A DNA stretch of 64,000 nt from Alkalitalea saponilacus (GCF_900168165.1 NZ_FUYV01000010.1:1-64000), one strand, 5' to 3'; numbered from the stretch's first letter, positions 19,731 through 29,535 are shown. Translations and numbers: made by a program. Notes: generated by a model from the letters alone, not told the origin.

Positions 19731-20675
19731 GTGAAAATTCTGGTTACAGGTATTGCAGGATTCATTGGATCTCATCTGGCCGAAAGACTTCTTTCCCATG
19801 GTCATGAAGTAGTGGGGATTGATAATTTTTCGGATTACTACCCCATTTCATTAAAAAGATTAAATCAAAACGATCTCGAATCTTCCGGTATCTCAATCAT
19901 TGAAGGGGACTTGCGGGTTCCTGATGATTTTAAAAAAATGCCACGTGATTTCGACTGTGTTTTCCATTCGGCAGCACAGCCCGGAATATCTCCAACCGTT
20001 ACTTTTGAGGATTACCTTAGCAACAATGTTGTGGCAACGCAAAATCTTCTGGATTTTGCATTGGAAATGGAAAAACTTGAGATGTTTGTAAATATATCAA
20101 CCTCATCGGTTTATGGATCGGTAGCCACCCGGCAGGAACATGAGGCTACTGAGCCCGTTTCATGGTATGGGGTCACAAAACTAGCGGCCGAACAGCTTGT
20201 AATGACTCAATACCGGCTTGGAAAACTCAATGCCTGCTCCTTAAGATTGTACTCTGTTTATGGACCCCGGGAACGTCCCGATAAACTTTTTACCCGACTG
20301 ATCGATTCTGGATTGAATAAAAAAGATTTTACTCTTTTTGAAGGCAGTGAAACACACCTGAGAAGTTTTACTTATGTGGGTGATATTGTGGATGGAATGG
20401 TTGCTGCCATTGAAAATATGAAGCAGGTAAACGGTAAAATCATCAACCTTGGAAGCGAAGAGGAGAGGTCTACCGCAGAAGGGATTGAAACGGTTGAAAA
20501 AATTCTGCATCAAAAGATTCTGATCAAGAAAATGTCGCCTCGCAGTGGCGACCAACTTCGAACTCATGCCAACATTCAGTTGGCAAAGGATATTTTGAGC
20601 TATAAGCCATCCACCACATTACGGGAAGGTCTTGAGAAACAGGTGCAATGGTATAAGCAAAAGTTCATGCAATAA
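19731..20675 (+). CDS. NAD-dependent nucleotide-sugar epimerase/dehydratase
   Basis: 314 residues starting at a GTG (19731); the very next residues (KILVTGIAGFIGSHLAERLL) begin the Rossmann fold, so this start is right. Extended SDR features are visible: GxxGFIG nucleotide-binding motif, SSVYG catalytic Ser region and YGVTK (catalytic Tyr-Lys). The closest families are UDP-glucuronate/UDP-glucose 4-epimerases. It probably supplies a sugar for surface polysaccharide. The precise substrate cannot be told by eye. Confidence 0.88.
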   Translation: MKILVTGIAGFIGSHLAERLLSHGHEVVGIDNFSDYYPISLKRLNQNDLESSGISIIEGDLRVPDDFKKMPRDFDCVFHSAAQPGISPTVTFEDYLSNNVVATQNLLDFALEMEKLEMFVNISTSSVYGSVATRQEHEATEPVSWYGVTKLAAEQLVMTQYRLGKLNACSLRLYSVYGPRERPDKLFTRLIDSGLNKKDFTLFEGSETHLRSFTYVGDIVDGMVAAIENMKQVNGKIINLGSEEERSTAEGIETVEKILHQKILIKKMSPRSGDQLRTHANIQLAKDILSYKPSTTLREGLEKQVQWYKQKFMQ

Positions 20676-20763
20676 TTAGAAGTTTTTTTTTATAAATTGA
20701 CTTTCTGGCAGCCGTGGTTAACGGCTGCGACATATCGTAATCGTTTATTTGATAAAGAAGTGA

Positions 20764-21378
20764 TTACTCCTGCAATTCACCTTTCCCCTGGCGAATGATT
20801 TCAAAAGGGAAGGTGGTACAATCCACAATTGTGGATGCTTCATTATCTCCATATCCGCCATCAACGACAATGTCTACCAAATTGGCATATTTTTCATGAA
20901 TCAACTCCGGATCGGTGGTGTATTCCAGAATTTCATCTTCATCGCGAATGGAAGTGCTTAAAACCGGATTTCCAAGCTCTTTTACGATTTCCAGAATGAT
21001 TGGATTATTTGGAATTCGAAAACCTATGGTTTTCTTGTTGTTTTTAAAAAGTTTCGGCACATTGTTGTTGGCGGGAAGAATAAAAGTGAAAGGGCCCGGC
21101 AGATTCTTTTTGAGTGCTTTAAATATGTTGGTATCCAGTGCTTTGGTGTATACTGAGAGGTGGCTCATGTCGTGACAAATAAATGAGAGATGATCTTTTT
21201 TCAGATTTAGCCCCTTTATCCTTGCTATTTGCTCAACAGCCTTGGCGTTGTTTATATCGCATCCCAATCCATACACCGTATCGGTTGGGTAAATAACAAG
21301 GCCTCCACCTCTTAAAACTTCCACTACTTTTTGAATTTCACGTGGACTGGGATTTTCCGGGTAAATTTTTACAATCAT
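20764..21378 (-). CDS. tsaC: L-threonylcarbamoyladenylate synthase, TsaC/YrdC family
   Basis: 204 residues from the ATG at 21378 ([11 protein letters not shown]). An in-frame start 69 bases upstream would add an unlikely tail. The YrdC signatures [11 protein letters not shown] and (near residue 70) [13 protein letters not shown] are present, as is [10 protein letters not shown]. The enzyme makes threonylcarbamoyl-AMP from threonine, bicarbonate and ATP, the first step of t6A37 modification of ANN-decoding tRNAs. It has the short TsaC form without the Sua5 C-terminal domain. Confidence 0.9.
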   Translation of the reverse strand: MIVKIYPENPSPREIQKVVEVLRGGGLVIYPTDTVYGLGCDINNAKAVEQIARIKGLNLKKDHLSFICHDMSHLSVYTKALDTNIFKALKKNLPGPFTFILPANNNVPKLFKNNKKTIGFRIPNNPIILEIVKELGNPVLSTSIRDEDEILEYTTDPELIHEKYANLVDIVVDGGYGDNEASTIVDCTTFPFEIIRQGKGELQE

Positions 21379-21577
21379 GGCAATAAATTTTGGTTGTTTA
21401 GCAAGCTCAGGTATATACAAATATAGTGAAAAGTGCTCTATTCTCATTGTTTTTATGATTTGATGAAGAGGACTAAGAACCAGATTTCATGATTTAAAAA
21501 TTCTATATATCTATTATTTTAGATGTTTTAAGTGTTTTTGCTTTTTATTGGGGAACTGCGATGAAGTTGTATTCGTA

Positions 21578-21612
21578 AAAACAGCGATTAGTTATTGCAC
21601 TGATCGCTGTTT
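21578..21612. repeat. 10-bp inverted repeat in the tsaC-MCP spacer
   Basis: AAACAGCGAT (21578-21587) is perfectly complementary to ATCGCTGTTT (21603-21612). The A/T ends give a terminator-like hairpin, but it lies between divergent genes, where a terminator is not expected. It may be a leader structure of the downstream chemoreceptor gene. Confidence 0.4.
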
Positions 21613-21655
21613 GTGTTTATAATCGTTATATAAATATTGAAATAATTGTTTGGAT

Positions 21656-22792
21656 ATGAATGAGTTTTTAAAAGAGGGATTGACAAGTATAGCAGTTATT
21701 CCTGTTGCATGGTTTTTGTTGCGTTGGTTGTTTGGAAAATCCATCATGTTTTCCATGGGATTTAAGTTGGTGGTGTTTATTATTTATGTAGGATACATCT
21801 CTTCTGTAAAGCACATGTTGAGTGACACGGCGGCCATGTTTGTCACACCGGTGAATGTGATTTTGGGGTTTTTGGTGTTTGCCAATATCAATAAAACCAT
21901 CCGTAAACCTTTGGATAAAGCCATTGGTCAGATAGTTTCTTTAACATCAGGGAATTTGGATGTGGAAATTGAGAAAACCGACAGAAGCGATGAATTGGGG
22001 GAGATGAATAATTCCATTGCTATTTTGGTGGATAAATTAAAAGAGATTATTTTAAAAATTGATGGTTACTCTACTTCGCTTTTATCCGCCAGCCATCAAT
22101 TAAGCAGTTCTTCCGAACAGCTTTCTCAGACGGCCAATGAACAGGCTTCCTCGGTTGAAGAGGTCTCTTCAACCATGGAGGAAATATCCTCTAATATTGA
22201 CCAGAACTCCTACAATGCCAAAAATACAGAGAAGGTTTCGTCAGATGCAAGCAAGTTGATTTCTGAAGTGGCTGAACGAGCAAAAAAAGCCATGGACGCC
22301 AGTGCCGATATAGCAGAGCGCATCACCATTATCAATGACATTGCATTTCAAACCAATATATTGGCTCTGAACGCAGCTGTGGAAGCGGCTCGCGCCGGAG
22401 AAAATGGCCGTGGTTTTGCTGTTGTGGCGGCAGAAGTCCGGAAACTGGCTGAAAGAAGTAAATTGGCAGCAGTAGAGATTGTAGAAAAGAGTAACCTGAG
22501 CCTGGAACTGGCACAGGGTGCCGGTGGCTTAATGGGTCAGGCCATTCCAAAAATACTGGAAACCACACAGCTGGTTCAGGAAATAAGTGCAGCAAGCGTT
22601 GAGCAAAGCTCAGGTGTGGCGCAGGTGAACGAAGTAATGGCTCAGTTCAATGATATTTCGCAGGAAAATGCTGCTTCAAGTGAGGAGCTCTCTTCAAGTG
22701 CTGAAGAACTTGCTAACCAGGCGGCACATTTAAAGGAGGTGATTGCCTATTTTAGATCTTCCGAAATGCAAACCCTTACCTGTGAATTATAG
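21656..22792 (+). CDS. Methyl-accepting chemotaxis-type protein without outer sensor domain
   Basis: 378 residues from the ATG at 21656; a TTG six bases earlier is also in frame. Three hydrophobic segments (about 10-28, 32-52 and 60-80) sit close together with no periplasmic domain. A HAMP domain follows (about 85-135), then the MCP signalling domain with its hairpin tip [19 protein letters not shown] near residues 225-245. It should signal through CheA/CheW, but no che gene is nearby. The compact membrane part suggests a membrane- or cytoplasm-derived input, or signalling only through a partner. Confidence 0.88.
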   Translation: MNEFLKEGLTSIAVIPVAWFLLRWLFGKSIMFSMGFKLVVFIIYVGYISSVKHMLSDTAAMFVTPVNVILGFLVFANINKTIRKPLDKAIGQIVSLTSGNLDVEIEKTDRSDELGEMNNSIAILVDKLKEIILKIDGYSTSLLSASHQLSSSSEQLSQTANEQASSVEEVSSTMEEISSNIDQNSYNAKNTEKVSSDASKLISEVAERAKKAMDASADIAERITIINDIAFQTNILALNAAVEAARAGENGRGFAVVAAEVRKLAERSKLAAVEIVEKSNLSLELAQGAGGLMGQAIPKILETTQLVQEISAASVEQSSGVAQVNEVMAQFNDISQENAASSEELSSSAEELANQAAHLKEVIAYFRSSEMQTLTCEL

Positions 22793-22914
22793 CTGTGATT
22801 GATTCTGATAGCTGATAGATTTGATAAGAATGAATTTGTCCCAGAATTGGGTTATCTAAAAAGTAAATTTTAATTATCCTTGTCTTTCAAATCATTAAAT
22901 TCCACATTTATAAT

Positions 22915-22976
22915 TCACCCCTAAATCCCCCGAGGGAAACTTTAAGCCTTCCACTTGGGGGAGGTTTGGAGAGGTG
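22915..22976. repeat. Imperfect CCCC/GGGG palindromic repeat
   Basis: CACCCCTAAATCCCCC at the left is imperfectly complementary to GGGGGAGGTTTGGAGAGGTG at the right, with about 20 bases between. It lies between the convergent MCP and serpin genes. The pattern resembles the short palindromic elements common in Bacteroidota intergenic DNA, and it could act as a bidirectional transcription stop. Confidence 0.5.
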
Positions 22977-23086
22977 GAAACAAGGCTGATTTATAGATTC
23001 TAGGTGTTGACTATTATTAATAGACTTTTGAGACAGTCTCATTTTTTTTCAATAACCGTTATCATTGTGAAGACGGTAGTTTACTG

Positions 23087-24313
23087 TTATTTTAGCGGGT
23101 TCTCTATTTTTCCGGCAAAAAGAACTGCTCCACTGGATTTTTCGTTAATGGTAAACACAAACGGACGGTCAACTCTGAATTCAGGAGTTGCCGGAGGCAT
23201 GCTGGTTGTTATAAATCCAATACTGGTGGCAGCTGCTGCTTCGGTTCCTCTTTCATCCACTTCTATAAACGTTTTGTGTATTACATCACTGATGATGATA
23301 TCGTCGATAGCAATGTTGTGAAAGCCGGTTGCATCAGAAAAAGCACGTTCCATACCCAATGCTTGCAAGGCTGGAATTAAACCGAATTCACATTCGGTTT
23401 TAAATCGCGGAAGGAAAACTTTCACTTCCATTTTTCCGTAATTATTTCTGAAAATTTCTGCTGTTTGTTTATTCAATCCTGAAACAACATCATTTGCTGT
23501 AACTCCTTCATTTGGTAACAATATGGCCATGTAATAGGCCTCGTTCCCATAAGGCAATTTAATGCCGCTGAAATTTTCCTGATGGAAAATTTCAAAATCC
23601 TCTTTTTGATGCATCATCTTTACCGAAACAGTTTCTCCATTTGAAAGATAAAAAGGTGCATTGGCAGTCTGTTTTTTGTCGAACCGGGATGCCCATTCGC
23701 CATTAAAATAAACCGCATTGATGAGAAACAGGATGTGGTCGGGTGAAATATCTTCAACGATGGTGGGTATTTTTCCTTTTGTTTTATTCTTTACCCAATT
23801 GTTAATCACATTAAGAGAATTGGATACATTGTTAAAATCCAATCCTGTTACTTCAGCGTTGTAGTAATCCTTTAAACTTTGGAAAAAATCATCCTTAATG
23901 GAATAGTTGTTTCTGTACCAGGCTGAATTTGCTATGCCCAACTCAACTTTTGGGTCGGCGGTTTCCAGCGCTTCACGCAGATTTTTAAAAGCTCCGTTGA
24001 GTTCAGTTGATGTTTGGTAACCAAGAACATCCAGCATTTCAACCAGATTTTCGCCTGTAGCACCATTAATGGCCATTCCAAAAGCCTGATTAATACTCAA
24101 GGGAGAAATGACTACATTCTCACCCGGTTCGGCCATTTCGTTGAGTTTCCTGAATATATTCCACCCAAAGGCTTCTCCCTCTTCTATAACCTGAAGAGAT
24201 TTGGTGGTGAATTCAACTTTGTCCCTGATGGGAGTTGGCTCGTTTTCGCTTTTCTCGCAGGATGCACCTGTAAGCAACAATGCAATGAATGATAATGCTA
24301 TGGTCGTTTTCAT
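23087..24313 (-). CDS. Lipoprotein serpin (serine protease inhibitor)
   Basis: 408 residues. A lipoprotein signal ends at TGASC (Cys about 19), so it is lipid-anchored. The rest is a full-length serpin fold with conserved segments NAVYFNGEWASRFD and, near the end, RPFVFTI. The reactive-centre hinge reads GTEAAAAT, the small-residue pattern that inhibitory serpins need for loop insertion. By alignment to the hinge, P1-P1' would be near Thr-Ser in ITTSM, which suggests an elastase- or subtilisin-like target (inference). It probably protects the cell from foreign or its own proteases. Confidence 0.93.
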   Translation of the reverse strand: MKTTIALSFIALLLTGASCEKSENEPTPIRDKVEFTTKSLQVIEEGEAFGWNIFRKLNEMAEPGENVVISPLSINQAFGMAINGATGENLVEMLDVLGYQTSTELNGAFKNLREALETADPKVELGIANSAWYRNNYSIKDDFFQSLKDYYNAEVTGLDFNNVSNSLNVINNWVKNKTKGKIPTIVEDISPDHILFLINAVYFNGEWASRFDKKQTANAPFYLSNGETVSVKMMHQKEDFEIFHQENFSGIKLPYGNEAYYMAILLPNEGVTANDVVSGLNKQTAEIFRNNYGKMEVKVFLPRFKTECEFGLIPALQALGMERAFSDATGFHNIAIDDIIISDVIHKTFIEVDERGTEAAAATSIGFITTSMPPATPEFRVDRPFVFTINEKSSGAVLFAGKIENPLK

Positions 24314-24397
24314 AATTAATGAATTAATCAGGTTTCTTGAAACTAAGATGTCAGAAAGTTTAAAGGTTGCGTACCCTGAGCATTATTTTAGAAAAGC

Positions 24398-26194
24398 TTA
24401 TCCAATCATCAACCGCGCGTTTGGATATCGGTATTTGGTATAAATTACCCGCCGGGTAAGCGCCAGACCTAATGTTAACGAACCAATGCGACCAATGAAC
24501 ATGGCAAAAACTAAGATGGTTTTTCCCGTTGTTGTTAGTTCTGGAGTAATGCCCAAGGAGAGTCCCACGGTTCCGAATGCAGAAACTAGCTCGAAGAAAA
24601 CGACTTTAAAATTATATTGAGGTTCGGCAATTAACAGAAGAAAGGTGAACAAAACGATTAATGAAACAGCAGTGAAAAGTACGGTATAGGTTTTATTGAC
24701 ATATACCCATGAAATGTTCCGGTTGAAAAACTCCACATGCTCTTTGCCTCTGAGGTTGGCCCATGCCGATTTAAGAGCTACAGCAAATGTGGTGGTTTTA
24801 ACTCCTCCTCCCGTTGAGCCGGGGGAGGCACCAATAAACATCAGGAACATGAATAGAAATATTGTTGGTGACGAGAGTAAATTGGTTTCTAACGTGTTAA
24901 ATCCAGCGGTTCGGGTGGTGATGGATTGAAACAGGGAGGTTACTATTTTTCCGGTGAGCGAATATTCCTTTAGGGTGTTATTATATTCCAGAAGAAAGAA
25001 TAGGATGGCACCTGATAAGATTAATGTGGCTGTTACATATAGCACGAGTCGTGTATTTACCAGTAGTTTTTTCCATGGGTGCTTTTTTCTGTCCAGCCTG
25101 TTTTTACGTGCGAAAATGTCCTGTAATACCAAAAAACCCAAACCTCCGATTACAATCAGAACTGCAATGGCCATATGTAAAGGGTATTGATGCTGAATGC
25201 CTTCCTGATATAGATTCTCAGGAAATAAAGAAAAGCCGGCATTATTGAATGCTGACATGGCATGAAACAATGAGTAGTAAAACTTATCGGTGAAATTTGC
25301 GAATTGTACTTCATGACCCCATGAGAAATAAACCAACCATATCCCTGCAAACTGTATGATACAGGCGTATATTACTACATTTCTTAAAATTGCCTGTAGG
25401 TTGGCCGTCTGGTCGGTGTCCAGAAATCCCTTAATAACACCTGCAGCGTGTAAGCTCCCGGCTTTATGGTACAAACTGCCAATAAAGGTGGCAATGGTTA
25501 GCATATTTAAGCCTCCAGCGAAAACAAGACCTAATATAACCACTTGTCCTTTAAAGGAAAAGTACGTTCCTGTATCAACAACGGTAAGTCCTGTAACACA
25601 TGCGGCACTGGTTGAAGTAAATAATGCATCGATCCATGAAATGGAGCCTTCTGTTGTCATTTCCGGAAGATGCAAAAGAATCGTCCCAATGATTATTAAG
25701 CTTAAAAATGAAAAGGCTAGCAACGCTGCCGGATTTAAAGGAATGGCTCGCAAACGGACCGAAGTGTCTTTAAGAGTGCTGAAAATGAGAATGATGAAAA
25801 AAAACTGGAGGAGAGAGAAATAATCCTTCATGTCGAGAAAAACAAACCAATCTAATATCAGATTGGAGCCTGAAATCCAATAGTAAATGAGTTCAAGAAA
25901 TAGAAATGATACAACCAGAAACTGACTAATCTTTTTTCGGATTGTTTTCTTGTAAGAGAGTGATAAAAATAGCTTGAATATAAATGAAATGATAAAGAAA
26001 TCGAGAGTACGTCTAAAAATCCACATCAACATGATGTTTTTTTCAAACGAGTGCGAATACCCATGATAATAAATCAGCAGAACTGCCCCAAACAGGCAGA
26101 AAAACAAAGCTAACCTGTTAATTATAAGTCCTGCAATCTCCCTGTTATCGTAGATGAAAAGGGTTGCATTTTCTCGGAAGCGCATGAAATTCAT
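24398..26194 (-). CDS. TrkH/KtrB-type potassium channel subunit
   Basis: 598 residues with roughly a dozen membrane helices. The TrkH/KtrB family repeats are present from about residue 165 on, including pore-loop motifs such as STSAACVTGL and SITTRTAGFNT. The N-terminal ~150 residues add several membrane helices beyond the basic KtrB core, as in many Bacteroidota. Its start overlaps the stop of the preceding single-RCK gene by four bases (ATGA), so the two form a translationally coupled K+ uptake pair. Confidence 0.92.
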   Translation of the reverse strand: MNFMRFRENATLFIYDNREIAGLIINRLALFFCLFGAVLLIYYHGYSHSFEKNIMLMWIFRRTLDFFIISFIFKLFLSLSYKKTIRKKISQFLVVSFLFLELIYYWISGSNLILDWFVFLDMKDYFSLLQFFFIILIFSTLKDTSVRLRAIPLNPAALLAFSFLSLIIIGTILLHLPEMTTEGSISWIDALFTSTSAACVTGLTVVDTGTYFSFKGQVVILGLVFAGGLNMLTIATFIGSLYHKAGSLHAAGVIKGFLDTDQTANLQAILRNVVIYACIIQFAGIWLVYFSWGHEVQFANFTDKFYYSLFHAMSAFNNAGFSLFPENLYQEGIQHQYPLHMAIAVLIVIGGLGFLVLQDIFARKNRLDRKKHPWKKLLVNTRLVLYVTATLILSGAILFFLLEYNNTLKEYSLTGKIVTSLFQSITTRTAGFNTLETNLLSSPTIFLFMFLMFIGASPGSTGGGVKTTTFAVALKSAWANLRGKEHVEFFNRNISWVYVNKTYTVLFTAVSLIVLFTFLLLIAEPQYNFKVVFFELVSAFGTVGLSLGITPELTTTGKTILVFAMFIGRIGSLTLGLALTRRVIYTKYRYPNARLMIG

Positions 26195-26868
26195 CGCTGA
26201 TTAGTTTCAATAAACCGCTCAATGTTTGTTCTTTTGCCAAAAAGAACAAGAACATCTTCTTTTTCAATAATGGTATCTCCTGTGGGGATACCTGAGATTG
26301 TTTTGTGAGAGTTTTTGCGTGATTTCATGGTGGTTACCAGATTGATGGAATGAAGCCTTCGCATTTTAATTTCTGCAAGACTTTGCCCGATGATTCCTTC
26401 CGGTGCATGAATTTCCATGATACAGAAATTTTCAGGCAGGTCCAGAAAAGAGACAATGGAAGGGTTTATCAGGTGTTCAGCCACGTTGATTCCAACTTCT
26501 TCCTCAGGAAGGAAAACTTCATTTATTCCAATTTTTTGAAGGATGAGTTGCTGGTTTTTGCCACGAGCTCTGGCCATGATTCTTTTTACTCCTAAATCCA
26601 TCAACAAGGTGGTTGTGAGCAGCAATTGTTCAAAATCTTCGCCAATGGCAACAACCACAGCATCAAAAGATTGTATGTCAACCGAGAGCAAGGCTTTTTT
26701 CTCTGTGGCATCAAGTGCAACGGCGACAGCCACGCTGTCAGCAATCTCGTCGATGAAGTGTTCGTTTCTATCTATTGCTAAAACCTCTATTCCTCTTTTT
26801 GCCAGTTTTTTAGCAATTGCGGAACCCAACTGTCCCAGTCCGATTACCGCTATTTTTTTGTCGGCCAC
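26191..26868 (-). CDS. ktrA: KtrA/TrkA-type RCK regulator of the adjacent K+ channel
   Basis: 225 residues: one RCK_N Rossmann domain opening with VIGLGQLGSAIAKKL and one RCK_C domain at about 140-222. Single-RCK architecture, overlapping start with the downstream TrkH/KtrB gene and operon order all fit a KtrAB-type system, in which KtrA binds ATP/ADP and gates KtrB. It is distinct from the double-RCK TrkA at 13.5 kb. Confidence 0.9.
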   Translation of the reverse strand: MADKKIAVIGLGQLGSAIAKKLAKRGIEVLAIDRNEHFIDEIADSVAVAVALDATEKKALLSVDIQSFDAVVVAIGEDFEQLLLTTTLLMDLGVKRIMARARGKNQQLILQKIGINEVFLPEEEVGINVAEHLINPSIVSFLDLPENFCIMEIHAPEGIIGQSLAEIKMRRLHSINLVTTMKSRKNSHKTISGIPTGDTIIEKEDVLVLFGKRTNIERFIETNQR

Positions 26869-26993
26869 AACTGTGAGTATATGTAAATTATGCGAAATCT
26901 AATTTACTGAGAATCTTTTGGCGTTTACAACTATTTTATGAATTCTTTTCGAAAAATCTCCCAGGTTTTTCGAAATTTAATGCCGGTAACATC

Positions 26994-27740
26994 TTATAAA
27001 AATCCCTGATTTTTAAGCACCTTCATCAGCTCATTGGAAAAGTGTTCATTATCTGCCTTTTTATAGCGAACATCTGTAAATACCTGTGCCAGGGTTTCTT
27101 TGTTATTCTCTTTTACAAACTGTTGATACAGAGGACTGCTCTCTTTTTCTTTGTAAATGCGGTCAATATCATCAGGAGAATAATCTTTGTAGGTATCTTG
27201 ATGTACTACAGCTTCAAGCGGAAGACGATCGGTGAGATCGGGTTGCTCATCAGCATACCCCAGTGTGACGGTGGTAATGGGAACGACTCCTTTTGGCAGA
27301 TTCAGCGTATCTATTATTTTTTGAGCATTGTAGGTGGTGGTTCCATAATAGCAAATTCCAAGCCCCTTGTCTTCAGCAGCCACACATACATTTTGCGCCA
27401 CCAGTAAGGCATCAATGGCCGCTGTCATGAACGAGAGAAAATTGTCGTATCCCGGTTCTGCTTTACTCAGTTTGCACCATTTGTTAAACCGGTTAAAATC
27501 TGCGCAGAATGTTAAAATTACAGGAGCCTGAACAACTCCCGGCTGATTGAAATGAGCCGGAGCCAATTTTTCTTTTATCCCTTCGTTGGTGGTTACCACG
27601 ATGCTGTACACCTGCATGTTGCCGGTGGTTGATGCACGGCATCCGGCTTCGAGTATGGTGTTGAGAAGATTCTGTTCAACTTTCAGATTTTTGTATTTTC
27701 TGATGGAGCGGTGGGAGTTGAGTGTTTGAAGTGTTTCCAT
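26994..27740 (-). CDS. Nitroreductase-family FMN oxidoreductase
   Basis: 248 residues from ATG 27740 (METLQTLNSHRSIRKYK); the longer reading from 27776 overlaps the upstream terminator hairpin and is unlikely. The HRSIRKYK start and CRASTTGNMQ segment are typical FMN-contact regions, and GLGICYYG lies mid-protein. It resembles the NfsA/Frp group of NAD(P)H-dependent flavin or nitro-compound reductases. The physiological substrate is unknown. Confidence 0.85.
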   Translation of the reverse strand: METLQTLNSHRSIRKYKNLKVEQNLLNTILEAGCRASTTGNMQVYSIVVTTNEGIKEKLAPAHFNQPGVVQAPVILTFCADFNRFNKWCKLSKAEPGYDNFLSFMTAAIDALLVAQNVCVAAEDKGLGICYYGTTTYNAQKIIDTLNLPKGVVPITTVTLGYADEQPDLTDRLPLEAVVHQDTYKDYSPDDIDRIYKEKESSPLYQQFVKENNKETLAQVFTDVRYKKADNEHFSNELMKVLKNQGFL

Positions 27741-27762
27741 GGTTTTAGGTTTTGTGAGAGTT

Positions 27763-27790
27763 GAAAAAAGAGCCACATAGGCTCTTTTTC
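27763..27790 (-). terminator. Intrinsic terminator after dapA
   Basis: On the minus strand GAAAAAGAGCC pairs with GGCTCTTTTTTC around the loop TATGT, ending in a T-run. It lies about 30 bases past the dapA stop and just before the nitroreductase start. Confidence 0.8.
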
Positions 27791-27819
27791 AATATGCGTA
27801 GTTTAAATCTCAAAGAGAT

Positions 27820-28710
27820 TTAAATCAGTCCAAGTGTTTTTAGTTCATTTTCCAGCGCTTTTCTGGTGTCATCCTCCATGGTGCAAAGAGGCAACCTGAA
27901 TGTTTCATTCACTTTTCCCATCAGCGCTAAAGCTGTTTTTACAGGCAATGGATTTGATTCAGCAAACATATGCTCCATTAAAGCCTTGTATTTGAAGAAT
28001 AAGCTTTTCGATTTTCTCACATCTCCATCCAATGATGAAACCATTAGTTCATGAAAATCTTTAGGAATCAGGTTGGCTATAACCGAAATACAACCATCGG
28101 CACCCAAAAGGTTTGCAGAGGTAGCCAGAAAATCATCACCACTATAAACTTTGAATCCTTCCGGACGGTTGGCCAGTAATTCGGCGAATACGCTCATGCT
28201 ACCACCGGCCTCTTTTACAGCTACAATGTTTTTATGGTCATTAGCCAGGCGGATGGCCAGTTTTGCTGAAATACAACTGCCTGTTCGTCCGGGAACGTTG
28301 TATAAAATAATTGGCAAGTCAACTGCTTTTGCAACACCCGAAAAGTGTTGATACATCCCTTTGTCAGATGGTTTGTTGTAATATGGAGCAACTACAAGAA
28401 GAGCATCTACACCAGCTTTTTTCGCAGTGGTTGAATATTTAATACAATCTTTAGTGGAGTTGCTTCCTGTTCCCGCGATAACAGGTATGCGACCATTGAC
28501 TTTTTTTACAGTGCGCTCAATCATCATGGCATCTTCATCTTCCGAAAGAGCAGGAGTTTCTCCTGTGGTGCCGCAAACTACAAGGCCATCGGTTCCCTGT
28601 TCAATATGCCACTCTATGAGCGAATCGTAGGTTTCAAAATCAATGTCACCGTTTTCTTTAAAAGGTGTTACAATAGCGACAATGGAGCCGCGTAAATTAT
28701 CAATCTTCAT
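27820..28710 (-). CDS. dapA: 4-hydroxy-tetrahydrodipicolinate synthase
   Basis: 296 residues from ATG 28710 (MKIDNLRGSIVAIVTPF); the in-frame start at 28815 would add a non-homologous tail. Visible features are the substrate motif GTTGE, YYNKP with the conserved Tyr, YNVPGRTG, and the Schiff-base Lys in VAVKEA. It condenses pyruvate with aspartate semialdehyde, committing to lysine and diaminopimelate synthesis. The length is typical. Monocistronic, with its own terminator. Confidence 0.95.
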   Translation of the reverse strand: MKIDNLRGSIVAIVTPFKENGDIDFETYDSLIEWHIEQGTDGLVVCGTTGETPALSEDEDAMMIERTVKKVNGRIPVIAGTGSNSTKDCIKYSTTAKKAGVDALLVVAPYYNKPSDKGMYQHFSGVAKAVDLPIILYNVPGRTGSCISAKLAIRLANDHKNIVAVKEAGGSMSVFAELLANRPEGFKVYSGDDFLATSANLLGADGCISVIANLIPKDFHELMVSSLDGDVRKSKSLFFKYKALMEHMFAESNPLPVKTALALMGKVNETFRLPLCTMEDDTRKALENELKTLGLI

Positions 28711-29066
28711 AGTGTAGAATTTTTCTATTTTGATTTTTTCAGGAAGTAGGAGCAGATATTCTAATACTCCATGTTTCTGAACCGTAAAGATACTGAAAAG
28801 TAAATGACTGTACAAAACGAATTGAATTTACAATACTCCCATAAATGGGGATGTTCGTAATGGCTTGGAATTGTGCTGTTAAGCTGGATTGAAGACTTTT
28901 GTTGATAAATTAAAAGTAAGAAAAATACCAACTATATGCGATTGATGATGAGGAGTATTAATTTTTACTTTGCATAGAAAGAATCTAAATAACGATCAAA
29001 CCAATAGATTGAATTATGCACCACGTGCATAATTCAGAGCCACCAACCTTAACAAAAGACATTCAC
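28711..29066. promoter_or_regulatory. Divergent region with 11-bp-arm palindrome
   Basis: Spacer between dapA (minus) and the small protein gene (plus). A perfect inverted repeat GAATTATGCAC / GTGCATAATTC (29011-29021 and 29025-29035, spacer CAC) ends 31 bases before the ATG at 29067. It has the size of a dimeric repressor operator. TTG at 28942 and TACTTTG at 28966 loosely resemble the Bacteroidota -33/-7 boxes. Confidence 0.45.
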
Positions 29067-29405
29067 ATGAAACTCATTTGTAAGTCATCCAACGGACAAG
29101 TTACTTTTTGCCCGTGCGCCAATTTATTTCATCTGGAGTTTGGAAATTTGTTACTCACTCTCAGTTACGAAGAGCTGAAGCAGATGCATTGTTATGTTTG
29201 TTCCATCGACCATAAGTATTATCTGCACCTCAATAAAGATTCGTTTAACAGGCGCAAATTATTGCTTAACATTGGCACCCGAAAAGCGTTCTTTTGCCTG
29301 AATCCCTCAGAGTTTTTAGAATTGAAAACCCTGCTATCCTTAAAAAGGAAACCCTGTTTAATTAAAAACAGCACATTGGTAGAGCAGGATTTAGCGCTGA
29401 ACTGA
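29067..29405 (+). CDS. Small Bacteroidota protein, DUF6686-like
   Basis: 112 residues from ATG 29067 (MKLICKSSNGQVTFCP). No signal peptide or transmembrane helix. The N-terminal CKSSNGQVTFCPCANLFHLEFGN stretch with three Cys and a C-terminal LNPSEF(L)EL segment resemble small conserved Bacteroidota proteins of the DUF6686 type; this is from memory and not certain. The function is unknown. It is a single-gene unit between a palindrome and a strong terminator. Confidence 0.6.
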   Translation: MKLICKSSNGQVTFCPCANLFHLEFGNLLLTLSYEELKQMHCYVCSIDHKYYLHLNKDSFNRRKLLLNIGTRKAFFCLNPSEFLELKTLLSLKRKPCLIKNSTLVEQDLALN

Positions 29406-29494
29406 TTCGCCGCAAAAACATTTCATGAACTTCTCAACATTTCATTTTTCTGTTTTATAGCTGGTTTCATGGCTTGTTTCTTTTTTTTACCTTG

Positions 29495-29535
29495 AGTCAG
29501 CTGCTTTCTTTTTTTAAAGAGCAGCTGACTTTTTT
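29495..29535 (+). terminator. Strong intrinsic terminator
   Basis: AGTCAGCTGCT (29495-29505) and AGCAGCTGACT (29520-29530) form a perfect 11-bp stem followed by TTTTT. It separates the small protein gene from the cobalamin riboswitch. Confidence 0.88.

Noticed and set aside
20708-20728. GCAGCCG/CGGCTGC hairpin between the epimerase and tsaC genes as a terminator
   Set aside because: A 7-bp stem exists but neither strand has a T-run after it; too weak to call.
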